From Verrucomicrobiota bacterium (GTDB lineage: Bacteria > Verrucomicrobiota > Verrucomicrobiia > Limisphaerales > UBA1100): 40,950 nucleotides of DNA. A program made the position numbers and the translations under genes. The stretch's first letter is position 1. Every line of letters begins with the position of its first letter. Shown one piece after another: positions 16,746-24,938 of the stretch. Location of the stretch: positions 1 through 40,950 of the forward strand of contig JASLKQ010000021.1 in the NCBI GenBank assembly GCA_030747505.1. Direction: 5' to 3'. The notes beneath the pieces were generated by a model, which was given only the letters and a program-made list of their open reading frames with translations, made no database searches and was not told where the DNA came from.

Positions 16746-16989
16746 TAATACAATTCTCTCTAAATCCGTATTTCCCCGCAGCAAAACCAAACGGGCCGTG
16801 GAACCTAGCACGATCGTTCAGCCTGTCAACCGCCATTTGGCCTTAAAAACAAGGTGTTTTATGTAACTCGAAGCAAAACTAATCGTCTCTCAAGAAGATT
16901 GGACCTAGCCCGCTCCTTTTCACCTCCCTCAATGAAGCAACCAATATTGATTTAATTAAACACCTCCAAGTCACAAAAAATCAAGTTTA
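16746..16989. other. Divergent intergenic region between rpsU and the ECF sigma gene
   Basis: This is the longest non-coding stretch of the window (244 bases) and must hold the rpsU promoter and probably that of the ECF sigma operon. I see no tRNA-like fold, no long repeat and no open reading frame worth calling. A GGAACC at 16800-16805 resembles an ECF -35 element but lacks a well-spaced -10 partner. Confidence 0.6.
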
Positions 16990-17616
16990 GTGGGTTTTTT
17001 CGTGGGTTTCAAAGAACTCTCTGATAATAAAAGTAAATTCGTGCCTGAGCCAAATGACAAGGATTTAATCGCCGAGGTGCTAGAGGGAAGTGCCGAGAGT
17101 TTTGAGCCTCTGGTGGTAAAGTACCAATCGCGTATTTTTGCCCTAGCCCGGCGTTACGCCCGGCGCGAAGACGAAGTGGAGGATATTGTACAAACAGTCT
17201 TTCTCAAGGCCTACAGTAAGCTCAGCAGTTACCGTGGAGACGCCCCTTTTGAGCACTGGCTGATGCGTACAGCCACCTATACTTGCTATGATTTCCTGCG
17301 AAAACACCAGCGAAACAGAGAATGGAATGCGAGTGATCTCTCTGAGGAAGAAAACGACTGGTTTGAAAATATCGGTGAAGAATCAACCGCAGAAACCAAT
17401 CGAGAAGCCGCCAGCACTCTGGTCAATAAACTGCTGGAAGGACTAAAACCGGAGGATAGACACATTATAACCCTGCTAGAGCTCGAACACCAAACAGTTA
17501 AAGAAATTGCTGAATTAACAGGCCTTAGCGAATCCAACGTAAAGGTTAAGGCACATCGTGCCCGGGAAAAAATGCGAAGTGCACTAGCTCGCATAGCTCC
17601 TGAAAAATATGTATAA
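16990..17616 (+). CDS. RNA polymerase sigma factor, ECF (RpoE-like) subfamily
   Basis: This alternative sigma factor probably redirects transcription in response to envelope signals. Region 2 covers about residues 35-105 (FEPLVVKYQSRIFALARRYA, DEVEDIVQTVFLKAY, HWLMRTATYTCYDFLR). Region 4 covers about 145-200 (LKPEDRHIITLLELE, then VKEIAELTGLSESNVKVKAHRAREKM). The start is a GTG at 16990; a second in-frame GTG at 17002 is equally possible, both in the same local GTGGGTTT sequence. No Shine-Dalgarno sequence is visible. Downstream lie a small single-span protein and an LTxxQ-type periplasmic protein, the usual company of an ECF factor with membrane control. Confidence 0.94.
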   Translation: MGFFVGFKELSDNKSKFVPEPNDKDLIAEVLEGSAESFEPLVVKYQSRIFALARRYARREDEVEDIVQTVFLKAYSKLSSYRGDAPFEHWLMRTATYTCYDFLRKHQRNREWNASDLSEEENDWFENIGEESTAETNREAASTLVNKLLEGLKPEDRHIITLLELEHQTVKEIAELTGLSESNVKVKAHRAREKMRSALARIAPEKYV

Positions 17617-17679
17617 ATTTGTAACGAATCCCAGTTTGATACGTCTGGTTTGTATAGAAGATGAGCAATTTAGGTAGAA

Positions 17680-18027
17680 ATGAGAAAAATTGACGATATT
17701 TTGGCAAAAATGCTGGCTGAATCCGGGGAGAGTGTAGAGGACCGTGTCCCCTACGCATTTGAAAAGCGCGTCATGGCCCACATCAAGCAGAACCCACAAC
17801 TAGCCTTGAATTTCTGGGAACAATGGAATCAAGCTCTTTGGAGGGCAGTCGTGCCCTGCTTTGCTATCTTCATTCTCGCAGCCGTCTGGACCGACTCTGA
17901 TCCCATTAATAGTCAACCGAATCAAGTCGCTCCCTCTCAGAGCATTGCTCAATCCGATGATGGTGCACGGGAGGATCTGGAATCCGTCGTGATGTTTGTC
18001 ATCGACTCAGCCAACACTGACCGGTAG
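17680..18027 (+). CDS. Small single-span membrane protein, possible anti-sigma factor
   Basis: The 115-residue protein has an N-terminal cytoplasmic part (1-55, with VEDRVPYAFEKRVMAHIK), one hydrophobic span (about 58-74, WRAVVPCFAIFILAAVW) and a short polar outer part. This topology, and its place 63 bases after an ECF sigma gene, suggest a membrane-bound anti-sigma factor, comparable in position to CnrY. I see no zinc-binding HxxxCxxC anti-sigma motif, so the assignment rests on context. It ends five bases before the next gene. Confidence 0.7.
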   Translation: MRKIDDILAKMLAESGESVEDRVPYAFEKRVMAHIKQNPQLALNFWEQWNQALWRAVVPCFAIFILAAVWTDSDPINSQPNQVAPSQSIAQSDDGAREDLESVVMFVIDSANTDR

Positions 18028-18032
18028 CAGCA

Positions 18033-18611
18033 ATGGATCAATGGAAGGCCATCTTGGCGACCATGATGATTTTTGGCAGTGGTGTGGGCACTGGGCATCT
18101 AATCTCTCAGAGAAGTCAAACTTCTACTTTGATTCCAAACGGGCCCGAACGTTCTGAGCTCCGGCCAAACACCCCAGATGTTGGACGAAGTAATTCGCAA
18201 CCACGGCCTATTTTTTTCAGTGGATCAGGCTATCTGGACCGCCATCTAGCCCTTTCTAACGAACAGAAGGCACAAATACAGTATGTAACCAAAAAGAGTC
18301 ACCAGCGAATTACTGAGTTTGGTAAACCTTTCCGGAATCAACTCCAACTGGAACACATGGAAGTTCAAAAACAGATCCGAAAGATACTTACTCCTAACCA
18401 GACCAAAACATTTGATAATCTACCTCACTTCCGGTTCAACATTGAACCAGGAAGACCTCTCAATTCCCCTGAAAACCTTAACGAGGGAAATCCTCCGCCA
18501 CACGACAAACTCCCCAATCTCCAAAAACCTCCGTCTCACCCCGAATCGGATCAAAGATCGAAACCATCCAAGCCGAACACATCTCATCTTAGAACGAGCT
18601 CCCTGACTTGA
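18033..18611 (+). CDS. Putative periplasmic sensor of the Spy/CpxP/CnrX (LTxxQ) type
   Basis: This 192-residue protein has an N-terminal hydrophobic segment (about 5-24), so it is exported or anchored. A helical region (about 70-135) holds two LTxxQ-like motifs, LALSNEQKAQI and ILTPNQTKTF, the hallmark of Spy, CpxP and metal-resistance proteins of the ZraP/CnrX group. The C-terminal ~55 residues are Pro/Ser/Asn rich and look disordered. Several scattered histidines could bind metal but form no clear site. Next to an ECF sigma factor and a single-span protein, it could be the periplasmic sensor of that system. Family membership is moderately sure; the role is inferred. Confidence 0.68.
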   Translation: MDQWKAILATMMIFGSGVGTGHLISQRSQTSTLIPNGPERSELRPNTPDVGRSNSQPRPIFFSGSGYLDRHLALSNEQKAQIQYVTKKSHQRITEFGKPFRNQLQLEHMEVQKQIRKILTPNQTKTFDNLPHFRFNIEPGRPLNSPENLNEGNPPPHDKLPNLQKPPSHPESDQRSKPSKPNTSHLRTSSLT

Positions 18612-18643
18612 AGAGCGACTAATCTTCTGGCATCCTGCCACCA

Positions 18644-19819
18644 ATGCGCGAGTCCATCCGTGCCTGGCAGGAACAATTTGAAACCTTCGCACTGGAGGTC
18701 ATCTTCGATGAACGCCGTGGCAAAAAAGCCGCCTTGTTGCGTGGACTTCTTTATGGACTGTCCAAGCTGTTCCTGCTGATCATCAAAGGCCGCAGGTGGC
18801 TCTACGAATTACGTATTATTCGCGATCATCCATTAGGCGTTCAGGTTATCACCGTGGGCAACCTAACCGTGGGCGGAACCGGCAAGACGCCAGTGGTTGA
18901 AAAATTCGCACGAGTCCTGACGGATCAGGGACGAAAAGTGGCTATTCTTTCCCGTGGCTACCGATCCAAACCTCCTCCTCTGGCCCAAAGGTTTAAAGAT
19001 AAAATACTCCTACGAGAGGAAACAATTCCACCTCGTGTAGTTTCCGATGGAAAGAGTCTGTTATTAAACTCAGAAGATGCCGGAGATGAACCTTTCATGC
19101 TTGCCTCAAACCTGAAGGATGTTGTGGTCCTAACAGAAAAGGACAGGGTGAAGTCAGGGCGTTACGCAATCGAACAATTTGGTTGCGACACCCTTCTGTT
19201 GGATGACGGTTTCCAGTACTGGAAACTCTCAGGCCGAAGGCATGACATTGTGTTGGTAGATGCACAACAACCTTTTGGCAACGGAAACCTCCTTCCTCGA
19301 GGCACGTTACGTGAACCTCCGGAACACATTCAACGCGCCAATACAATCTTTATCACCAAGAGTGATGGCGATTCCAATTCACTGAGAGCAAGAATCCGAA
19401 AACACAACCCGAATGCGGGAATTATAGAATGCGTTCACTGGCCACTCTTTTTCGAGGATGTATTTAATCCTAAACAACGTGAGAACATAGGTTGGCTTAA
19501 AGACAGAAAGGTCGCCACTCTAAGCGGCATTGCCCAGCCTGAAAGCTTCGAACAAAGCCTTTTGCAACAGGGAGCTGAATTAGTTTACACCAAACGTTTT
19601 GCTGACCACCATCGTTTTAACCAACAGGAAGTGCTCAATACAATCAATCGGGCAAAAAAACGCCGGGCAGAGATGATTATTACCACACAAAAAGATGCCG
19701 TACGATTCCCGAAAATCGACCGTCGCGACCTCCCCATCTACTTCATGCGGGTGGAAATCAAGATACTTAGCGGAGCAAAAGATTTTGATGAATGCGTCCG
19801 CAAGATATGCCTGCGTTAG
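18644..19819 (+). CDS. lpxK: Tetraacyldisaccharide 4'-kinase
   Basis: LpxK phosphorylates the 4' position of the lipid A disaccharide, converting DS-1-P to lipid IVA, at the inner face of the inner membrane. The 391-residue protein has an N-terminal membrane-associated helix, then the P-loop VGNLTVGGTGKTP (71-83). Further family segments are ILSRGYRSK, LLLDDGFQYWKL, DIVLVDAQQPFGNG and LPRGTLREP. It is somewhat longer than E. coli LpxK (328), mainly through an N-terminal addition of about 40 residues. It overlaps the following acyltransferase gene. Confidence 0.95.
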   Translation: MRESIRAWQEQFETFALEVIFDERRGKKAALLRGLLYGLSKLFLLIIKGRRWLYELRIIRDHPLGVQVITVGNLTVGGTGKTPVVEKFARVLTDQGRKVAILSRGYRSKPPPLAQRFKDKILLREETIPPRVVSDGKSLLLNSEDAGDEPFMLASNLKDVVVLTEKDRVKSGRYAIEQFGCDTLLLDDGFQYWKLSGRRHDIVLVDAQQPFGNGNLLPRGTLREPPEHIQRANTIFITKSDGDSNSLRARIRKHNPNAGIIECVHWPLFFEDVFNPKQRENIGWLKDRKVATLSGIAQPESFEQSLLQQGAELVYTKRFADHHRFNQQEVLNTINRAKKRRAEMIITTQKDAVRFPKIDRRDLPIYFMRVEIKILSGAKDFDECVRKICLR

Positions 19820-20709
19820 TGGATACCCTAATTTACATCATAGCTTGCGTCATTATTTGGCTGACTTCTGTTATTCCAATAAAGTGTCTGGCATGGGTAG
19901 GTCGTCAAATGGGCGGACTGGCATGGCATATCGACCGGCGACATCGCTTGGTAGCCACAAGGAATATAGAAGCCGTATTTCCAGAACTAGGCCCCGAAGG
20001 TTGCCTGAACCTCGCAAAGAAAAATTTTCAACGCTTGGGAGAAACCTATGCATGCATCTTGAAAACCGGAGGCATGAATGCCAAACAAATCAATAAAGTT
20101 CTTACTATCGAAGGATATGAACGAATTGAAGAAATTATGATGCACGATCCGAAAGCCAACATTATTTTGGCAATTGGACATTACGGAAACTTTGAACTTT
20201 TCTCGTGGATTTCACTTGGAGCACCGTCTGCACAAATAGCAACTACCTATCGTGCTCTTCGACAAACCAAACTAAACAAACTATTACTCGAACTGCGTGC
20301 CGCCTCAGGTTGCCTTTACTTTGAACGCCGGACTGAAGGCGCTCAACTAAAAGAGACCATGAAACGATCACACATCATGCTGGGTCTTCTAGCTGATCAG
20401 AACGCTGGTGAAGGCGGGCTCTGGCTGCCTGTATTCGGCCGGGAAACATCGGTAAGCACCGCCCCCGCGGTATTTGCCCAACGGTATCAATGTCGACTCT
20501 TCCCTTCAGCTTGTTTTCGAACATCTGCTGGACGCTGGAAAATTGAACTGGGAGAGGAAATCCCCGTAAGAGAGAACGGTCAAAGACGCAGCACCGAAGA
20601 CATTACCCGCGACATTATCGAAGCTCAGGAACAAACCATTCGCCGCGACCCCGCGAACTGGTTCTGGGTGCACAACCGGTGGAAGCCACGCCAAGCAAAA
20701 AACCGATGA
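19807..20709 (+). CDS. Lipid A biosynthesis (KDO)2-lipid IVA acyltransferase family protein
   Basis: This is a member of the LpxL/LpxM (HtrB/MsbB) family, which transfers a secondary acyl chain to lipid A at the inner membrane. It has an N-terminal anchor helix (VDTLIYIIACVIIWLTSVI), then the HxxxxE catalytic motif in IGHYGNFELF and the LADQNAGEGGLWLPVFG segment. It ends with PANWFWVHNRWKP. I chose the ATG at 19807 (300 residues, 13-base overlap with lpxK); another ATG at 19792 would add five residues. Which acyl position it serves cannot be read from the sequence. Confidence 0.93.
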   Translation: MPALVDTLIYIIACVIIWLTSVIPIKCLAWVGRQMGGLAWHIDRRHRLVATRNIEAVFPELGPEGCLNLAKKNFQRLGETYACILKTGGMNAKQINKVLTIEGYERIEEIMMHDPKANIILAIGHYGNFELFSWISLGAPSAQIATTYRALRQTKLNKLLLELRAASGCLYFERRTEGAQLKETMKRSHIMLGLLADQNAGEGGLWLPVFGRETSVSTAPAVFAQRYQCRLFPSACFRTSAGRWKIELGEEIPVRENGQRRSTEDITRDIIEAQEQTIRRDPANWFWVHNRWKPRQAKNR

Positions 20710-21788
20710 CCAATTCACAAAACATTCTAATCCGAGGCGTCAATTGGCTGGGTGATGCCATCATGACCCTGCCCGCCCTGCATCGATTGCGTGAGGCAAA
20801 ACCAAAAGCGAAATTGACCCTGCTTACTGACGAGAAACTTTCCGGACTCTGGGAATCGAGTCGTCACTATGATGAAATTTTGACATTCAAAAAGGGTGAA
20901 TCACCCTATGCAATCGGCAAACGCCTGAAAAATTATTCATACGATACGGCGTTAATTCTTCCCAACTCCTTTCGTTCTGCACTTGAATGCTGGCATGGGA
21001 ATATTCCTCAACGCATCGGTTATGCGGGCAACTGGCGCAATTTTCTTCTCACTGATGCAATCGAACCTCGGACAGAATCAATACCCATGCAAAAAAGGGT
21101 TAAAATTGATATTGAATACCGCCTCATAAACCAACTCGAACCTCAAACTTTCCCCGCAAACGCACACCATATTCACCAGTATCTCCACTTGGTAAAACAA
21201 ATTGGAGCAAGCAACACACCAATAGCTCCAAAACTCCTACCCAAGCATGGGGCGACCTCTTATGACTCTCCTCGGCAGCCTCGGCCTTATATCGGAATGA
21301 TTCCAGGTGCGGAATATGGCCCGGCCAAATGTTGGCCAGTAGAAAATTTTATCGAGACAGCGAGTCGATTGATTAACAGGCATCAAGTCCATGTATTACT
21401 CTTGGGCGGCTTAAACGACGTTAAAACAGCTGATATAATCACTTCTAATCTACCCACTGACCATACTACCAATTTGACCGGAAAAACTTCACTATCCGAA
21501 TTAGTCAGCGTGTTATCAAATTGTGATGTTATTCTTTGCAATGACTCTGGCCCCATGCACGTAGCCTCAGCCGCTGGAACCCCGGTGGTAGTCCCTTTTG
21601 GAAGCACCAGCCCTGATCTGACGGGGCCGGGAGTGCCTAATGATGCCAATTGGCAACATCAACTGCTGCGCACCGATGCCGGATGCTCCCCCTGTTTTTT
21701 GCGCGAATGTCCCATTGATTTACGATGCCTCAAGTCTATTACACCCGATGAAGTAGTGAGTGCCATTGAACGAGTTCTGACCCTCTAA
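20706..21788 (+). CDS. waaF: ADP-heptose:LPS heptosyltransferase II family protein
   Basis: This is a glycosyltransferase family 9 enzyme, most likely adding heptose to the LPS inner core in the cytoplasm. The start at 20706 makes an ATGA overlap with the acyltransferase stop and gives 360 residues, close to E. coli WaaF (348). The N-terminal ILIRGVNWLGDAIMTLPAL, the central IGMIPGAEYGPAKCWP and the C-terminal CNDSGPMHVASAAGTPVVVPFG are diagnostic for GT9. A cysteine-rich tail (GCSPCFLRECPIDLRCL) is also common in WaaF homologues. The gene is the third of a lipid A/core block. Confidence 0.93.
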   Translation: MTNSQNILIRGVNWLGDAIMTLPALHRLREAKPKAKLTLLTDEKLSGLWESSRHYDEILTFKKGESPYAIGKRLKNYSYDTALILPNSFRSALECWHGNIPQRIGYAGNWRNFLLTDAIEPRTESIPMQKRVKIDIEYRLINQLEPQTFPANAHHIHQYLHLVKQIGASNTPIAPKLLPKHGATSYDSPRQPRPYIGMIPGAEYGPAKCWPVENFIETASRLINRHQVHVLLLGGLNDVKTADIITSNLPTDHTTNLTGKTSLSELVSVLSNCDVILCNDSGPMHVASAAGTPVVVPFGSTSPDLTGPGVPNDANWQHQLLRTDAGCSPCFLRECPIDLRCLKSITPDEVVSAIERVLTL

Positions 21789-21838
21789 AATTGAGGGACG
21801 CTTGCGTTCGTATCACACCTACGCTTTACTTTCTCCAC

Positions 21839-22750
21839 GTGAAGATAACCGAGCTAACAGATCAACTGATCGCTTCTTATGCAAATGTAGGGGGAATCAA
21901 CCATTTGGATGGAGCTAATTTGCCCTCCAAGAGCGGGATCGTTGGAATTACCACTGATCTCCTACAACTGCTTTTCCCGGGATTTTTCAACAATAAGGTC
22001 ACACACTCTTCGGAAATCAAGATGGAGACTGCACTATTAATGGACGCGGTAGCCGGGCGATTGGAGGATGAAATCATAAAGAGCATATCCCATAATCCGC
22101 CCCCAGAAGCCGCAGACAAAACTCCACGAGTTACGGCTAAAGAGCTAACAATGAAGTTTCTTTCTGAGCTTCCCTCGGTAAGGGAAATTCTAACCACTGA
22201 TGTAGACGCCGCTTTTGATGGTGATCCCGCAGCCAAAAGCAAGGAGGAGATTATTGTCAGTTATCCGTTTATTGAGGCGATCTCGGTGCAACGGATGGCT
22301 CATGTCCTCTATAGGGAAAAAGTTGCCCTTCTGCCTCGTATCATGACCGAATGGGCTCACACACGTACGGGCATGGATCTTCATCCGGGCGCAACCATCG
22401 GCAACCACTTTTTTATCGACCACGGAACCGGTTGTGTAATTGGAGAGACCTGCGAAATCGGTAACCATGTAAAGCTGTACCATGGCGTAACACTCGGGGC
22501 ACGCTCTACTTCAGGAGGCCAACAGCTTGCAGGAGTCAAAAGGCATCCCACGATTGAGGATCATGTCACGATCTATCCGGGAGCAACAATCCTTGGCGGT
22601 CAAACGACTATCGGAGCACATAGCACCATTGGAGGCAATGTCTTCATTATGGATAGTGTCAAACCCAATTCCCTCGTCATCTATGACGGTCTCGACATGC
22701 GTGTGCTCGACAAGCAGGAAAAGAAAAAAGCCAGTGAATTCCACATTTAA
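21839..22750 (+). CDS. cysE: Serine O-acetyltransferase
   Basis: This enzyme acetylates serine with acetyl-CoA to O-acetylserine, the precursor for cysteine synthesis. The C-terminal half is a left-handed beta-helix of hexapeptide repeats (HPGATIGNHFFIDHGTG, VIGETCEIGNHVKLYHGVTLGA) with the catalytic His-Asp pair, and the N-terminal half is the helical SAT domain. The length (303 residues) fits the longer EpsC-type group rather than E. coli CysE (273). I start at the GTG at 21839; a TTG at 21791 would add 16 residues that do not look like family sequence. It is the last gene of the + strand run starting at the ECF sigma factor. Confidence 0.93.
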   Translation: MKITELTDQLIASYANVGGINHLDGANLPSKSGIVGITTDLLQLLFPGFFNNKVTHSSEIKMETALLMDAVAGRLEDEIIKSISHNPPPEAADKTPRVTAKELTMKFLSELPSVREILTTDVDAAFDGDPAAKSKEEIIVSYPFIEAISVQRMAHVLYREKVALLPRIMTEWAHTRTGMDLHPGATIGNHFFIDHGTGCVIGETCEIGNHVKLYHGVTLGARSTSGGQQLAGVKRHPTIEDHVTIYPGATILGGQTTIGAHSTIGGNVFIMDSVKPNSLVIYDGLDMRVLDKQEKKKASEFHI

Positions 22751-22770
22751 GTCTCTGGAAAAGGAGATTT

Positions 22771-24180
22771 TTAAGTTAGCTCTCGAATTGGGCGACCAAA
22801 ATCGCAGAGGTATTGCGGTCGACCGGTGGTGTCTTCCACGGTTACAGAATTAGGATTCAGTCCGAGATGCTGGTACATCGTGGCGATGACATCCTGATAA
22901 TGAATCGGGCGCTCGGTGCATTCGCCAGCAATCTTGTCCGTAGCACCTATCACCTGACCCGTTCGGATGCCTCCGCCAAAAATAATGGCCGGCGACACAC
23001 GCGGCCAGTGGTCGCGCCCCCCCTTGCTGTTCACCTTTGGAGTGCGGCCAAATTCACCCCATGCCACTACCAGCACATCATCAAGCAGTCCACGCTCGCG
23101 TAGATCCGATTCCAGCGTAGCCAACGCATGATCCACGATTGGCACAAGATTGCGCAAGCGAGGGAAGTTCTTGGAATGAGTGTCAAAATCGCTAATGCTC
23201 ACACTCACAACACGCACTCCCGATTCCACTAATCGGCGCGCCATCAACAACTTACGCGAAGAGATTGGCCCTTCGGCCGTATAAAACTGTTCACCGCCCA
23301 GCTTCATTCGTGGCGTGTAGCGATCCAGAATCTTGGTATCCTCCTTCGTTAGATCCAGCGCATCTGCAAATTTGCCGGAGGTGAGAATGTCAATAGCCTG
23401 TTGATTGAAGCGATCCCTAGCGCTCATCATGCCAGCCTTCTCGCCCAACCTCCGAATACCATCAAACTGCTGCAGCAATCCCACACGGTCATCCAGTCGT
23501 TCAGCGTTAAGTCCAGCAATTATCTTGAGATCCACCTGATGATCCTCCCCCAATCGTGCCAGTTCGCCCTGCATACCCGTTTCCAGATCGCGCTTGAACA
23601 CGTGCGAAATGTCCGGACGGAAAGGCTTATGCGCCGGCCCTAGAAAACCGGGTCGCGCACTGTTGCGAGCCAAGGGTCGACCTTGCATGAGGTCCACAAA
23701 TGCAGGTGCATCACCACTTGAACCGAGCAGACGATCCACAACGCAACCAAGAGCGGGGCGGCCTCCGATGCCAGCAAGTTCCTTAATACTGTAGCCGCTC
23801 TGACACTGAAAACCATCATGCCGACCAGCCGAGCCAACCAATGAGCGTATAAAAACGAACCGGTCAGCAGCAGCAGCCATGCGAGGCATCAGTTCGGTGA
23901 GATACACACCGGGTAACTTGGAACGAATTCCAGTAAACTCACCACGCAGTTCAGCAGGCGCCTCGGGCTTGGGATCTATCGTGTCCATCTGTGGCGGACC
24001 ACCATCGAGATGAACGTTTATCACAGCCTTGCTCGAGCTGCCTTGGCTCCCCTCGTTGTTCTCAGCTCGGAGCAGATCAGCCAGCGTAAATCCGCCCACG
24101 CCCAACGCACCAGCACGCAGAAAACTTCGTCGTGTAAGTCCGTCGCAGTGAATGATCTTGTCACCGAGAAAATCAATCAT
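22771..24180 (-). CDS. DUF1501 family protein with Tat signal
   Basis: DUF1501 proteins belong to the alkaline-phosphatase/sulfatase superfamily and are very numerous in Planctomycetota and Verrucomicrobiota; their substrates are mostly unknown. The 469-residue protein starts with a twin-arginine signal, TRRSFLRAG at 16-24, so it is probably exported folded. Family landmarks include INVHLDGGPPQMDTIDPKP, VWGEFGRTP-like VVAWGEFGRTPKVN and GGRDHWPR near the C-terminus. Such genes usually sit beside a DUF1549/DUF1553 cytochrome-like partner; none is present here. It is convergent to cysE, with 20 bases between the stops. Confidence 0.92.
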   Translation of the reverse strand: MIDFLGDKIIHCDGLTRRSFLRAGALGVGGFTLADLLRAENNEGSQGSSSKAVINVHLDGGPPQMDTIDPKPEAPAELRGEFTGIRSKLPGVYLTELMPRMAAAADRFVFIRSLVGSAGRHDGFQCQSGYSIKELAGIGGRPALGCVVDRLLGSSGDAPAFVDLMQGRPLARNSARPGFLGPAHKPFRPDISHVFKRDLETGMQGELARLGEDHQVDLKIIAGLNAERLDDRVGLLQQFDGIRRLGEKAGMMSARDRFNQQAIDILTSGKFADALDLTKEDTKILDRYTPRMKLGGEQFYTAEGPISSRKLLMARRLVESGVRVVSVSISDFDTHSKNFPRLRNLVPIVDHALATLESDLRERGLLDDVLVVAWGEFGRTPKVNSKGGRDHWPRVSPAIIFGGGIRTGQVIGATDKIAGECTERPIHYQDVIATMYQHLGLNPNSVTVEDTTGRPQYLCDFGRPIRELT

Positions 24181-24236
24181 CAGATAATTACAATGATTTA
24201 GGTGGTCAAACTATTCAAGGCAAATGCTTTCTCGTA

Positions 24237-24839
24237 CTAAATTAAAATCGGACTGCCTTTGATCGGCTTTTTGAGTTCCGGCGGCAACCCGAATTGCTCA
24301 TCCACGAAGCCATCCAGTCGATCCCGTGTCTTTCGTGAGAGCAGTTCATTTAGTTCCTCATCTACTCCGCCTGCCAATGCCATGGGCAAACCGTTAAAAA
24401 CCAAATCCGGCCCATCGCAGAAAGCGTAATAGTGATATTCATCCTCACCCTCAATAGGCTTGCCACTGATAAGACAATGCGAAATCCATGGAGAAACATC
24501 TGTGCCATATTCCTCCAGAAGTTGCCCATTGCGGTCCTCAATATGGAACTGATCCATGTACTGGTTGATACGTTCGAGTGATTCAGTCGACAACTCCTCC
24601 TGCATCTTCGCTCGACACGGTAAACACATTGCATATTCAAAAATGACCTCACTACGATGAAACGCCTTATGGATCAGGTATGGTTTTCCGTCTTCCAGCA
24701 GAGGCTCCTCACACAAGGTGCATTTAGTAAAGGGCCCCTCCTCAGTAAAGGAGTGAAACTCGGGCGGCAAGGGTATGAAATTAGGCATAAACTCAAGCTC
24801 ATCAAATTCATCTTCCTCGTTTTCCGGTGCGTCACTCAC
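24237..24839 (-). CDS. Hypothetical acidic protein with two CxxC motifs
   Basis: I do not recognise this 200-residue protein. The first ~20 residues are strongly acidic (EEDEFDELEF). Two CxxC pairs follow, CTLC near residue 40 and CLPC near 77, which together could hold one zinc ion. A histidine/cysteine segment, SPWISHCLISGKPIEGEDEY, resembles the treble-clef style of small zinc proteins. No signal peptide or membrane segment is seen, so it is probably cytoplasmic. It is divergent from ruvB and upstream of the DUF1501 gene on the same strand, 56 bases apart. Base composition resembles its neighbours. It is clearly a coding gene, but the function is unknown. Confidence 0.85.
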   Translation of the reverse strand: MSDAPENEEDEFDELEFMPNFIPLPPEFHSFTEEGPFTKCTLCEEPLLEDGKPYLIHKAFHRSEVIFEYAMCLPCRAKMQEELSTESLERINQYMDQFHIEDRNGQLLEEYGTDVSPWISHCLISGKPIEGEDEYHYYAFCDGPDLVFNGLPMALAGGVDEELNELLSRKTRDRLDGFVDEQFGLPPELKKPIKGSPILI

Positions 24840-24938
24840 TGCTATGAGAATAGCTGGAGATCATAATTTGTCCAGATTGGGGACTTGTTAATGGAATCAC
24901 CTTGTCGAGTATTTGCAGCGTATTCATGTTTGGGCCTG

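Noticed and set aside
16800-16827. GGAACC followed by GTCAA as an ECF-type promoter upstream of the sigma gene
   Set aside because: The gap between the elements is about 18 bases, longer than the usual spacing for E. coli sigma-E promoters, and the start is ~165 bases from the gene; too weak to call.
22751-22775. TCTC...GAGATTTTT as an intrinsic terminator for cysE
   Set aside because: The stem is only four base pairs with a loose loop; the T run alone is not enough.
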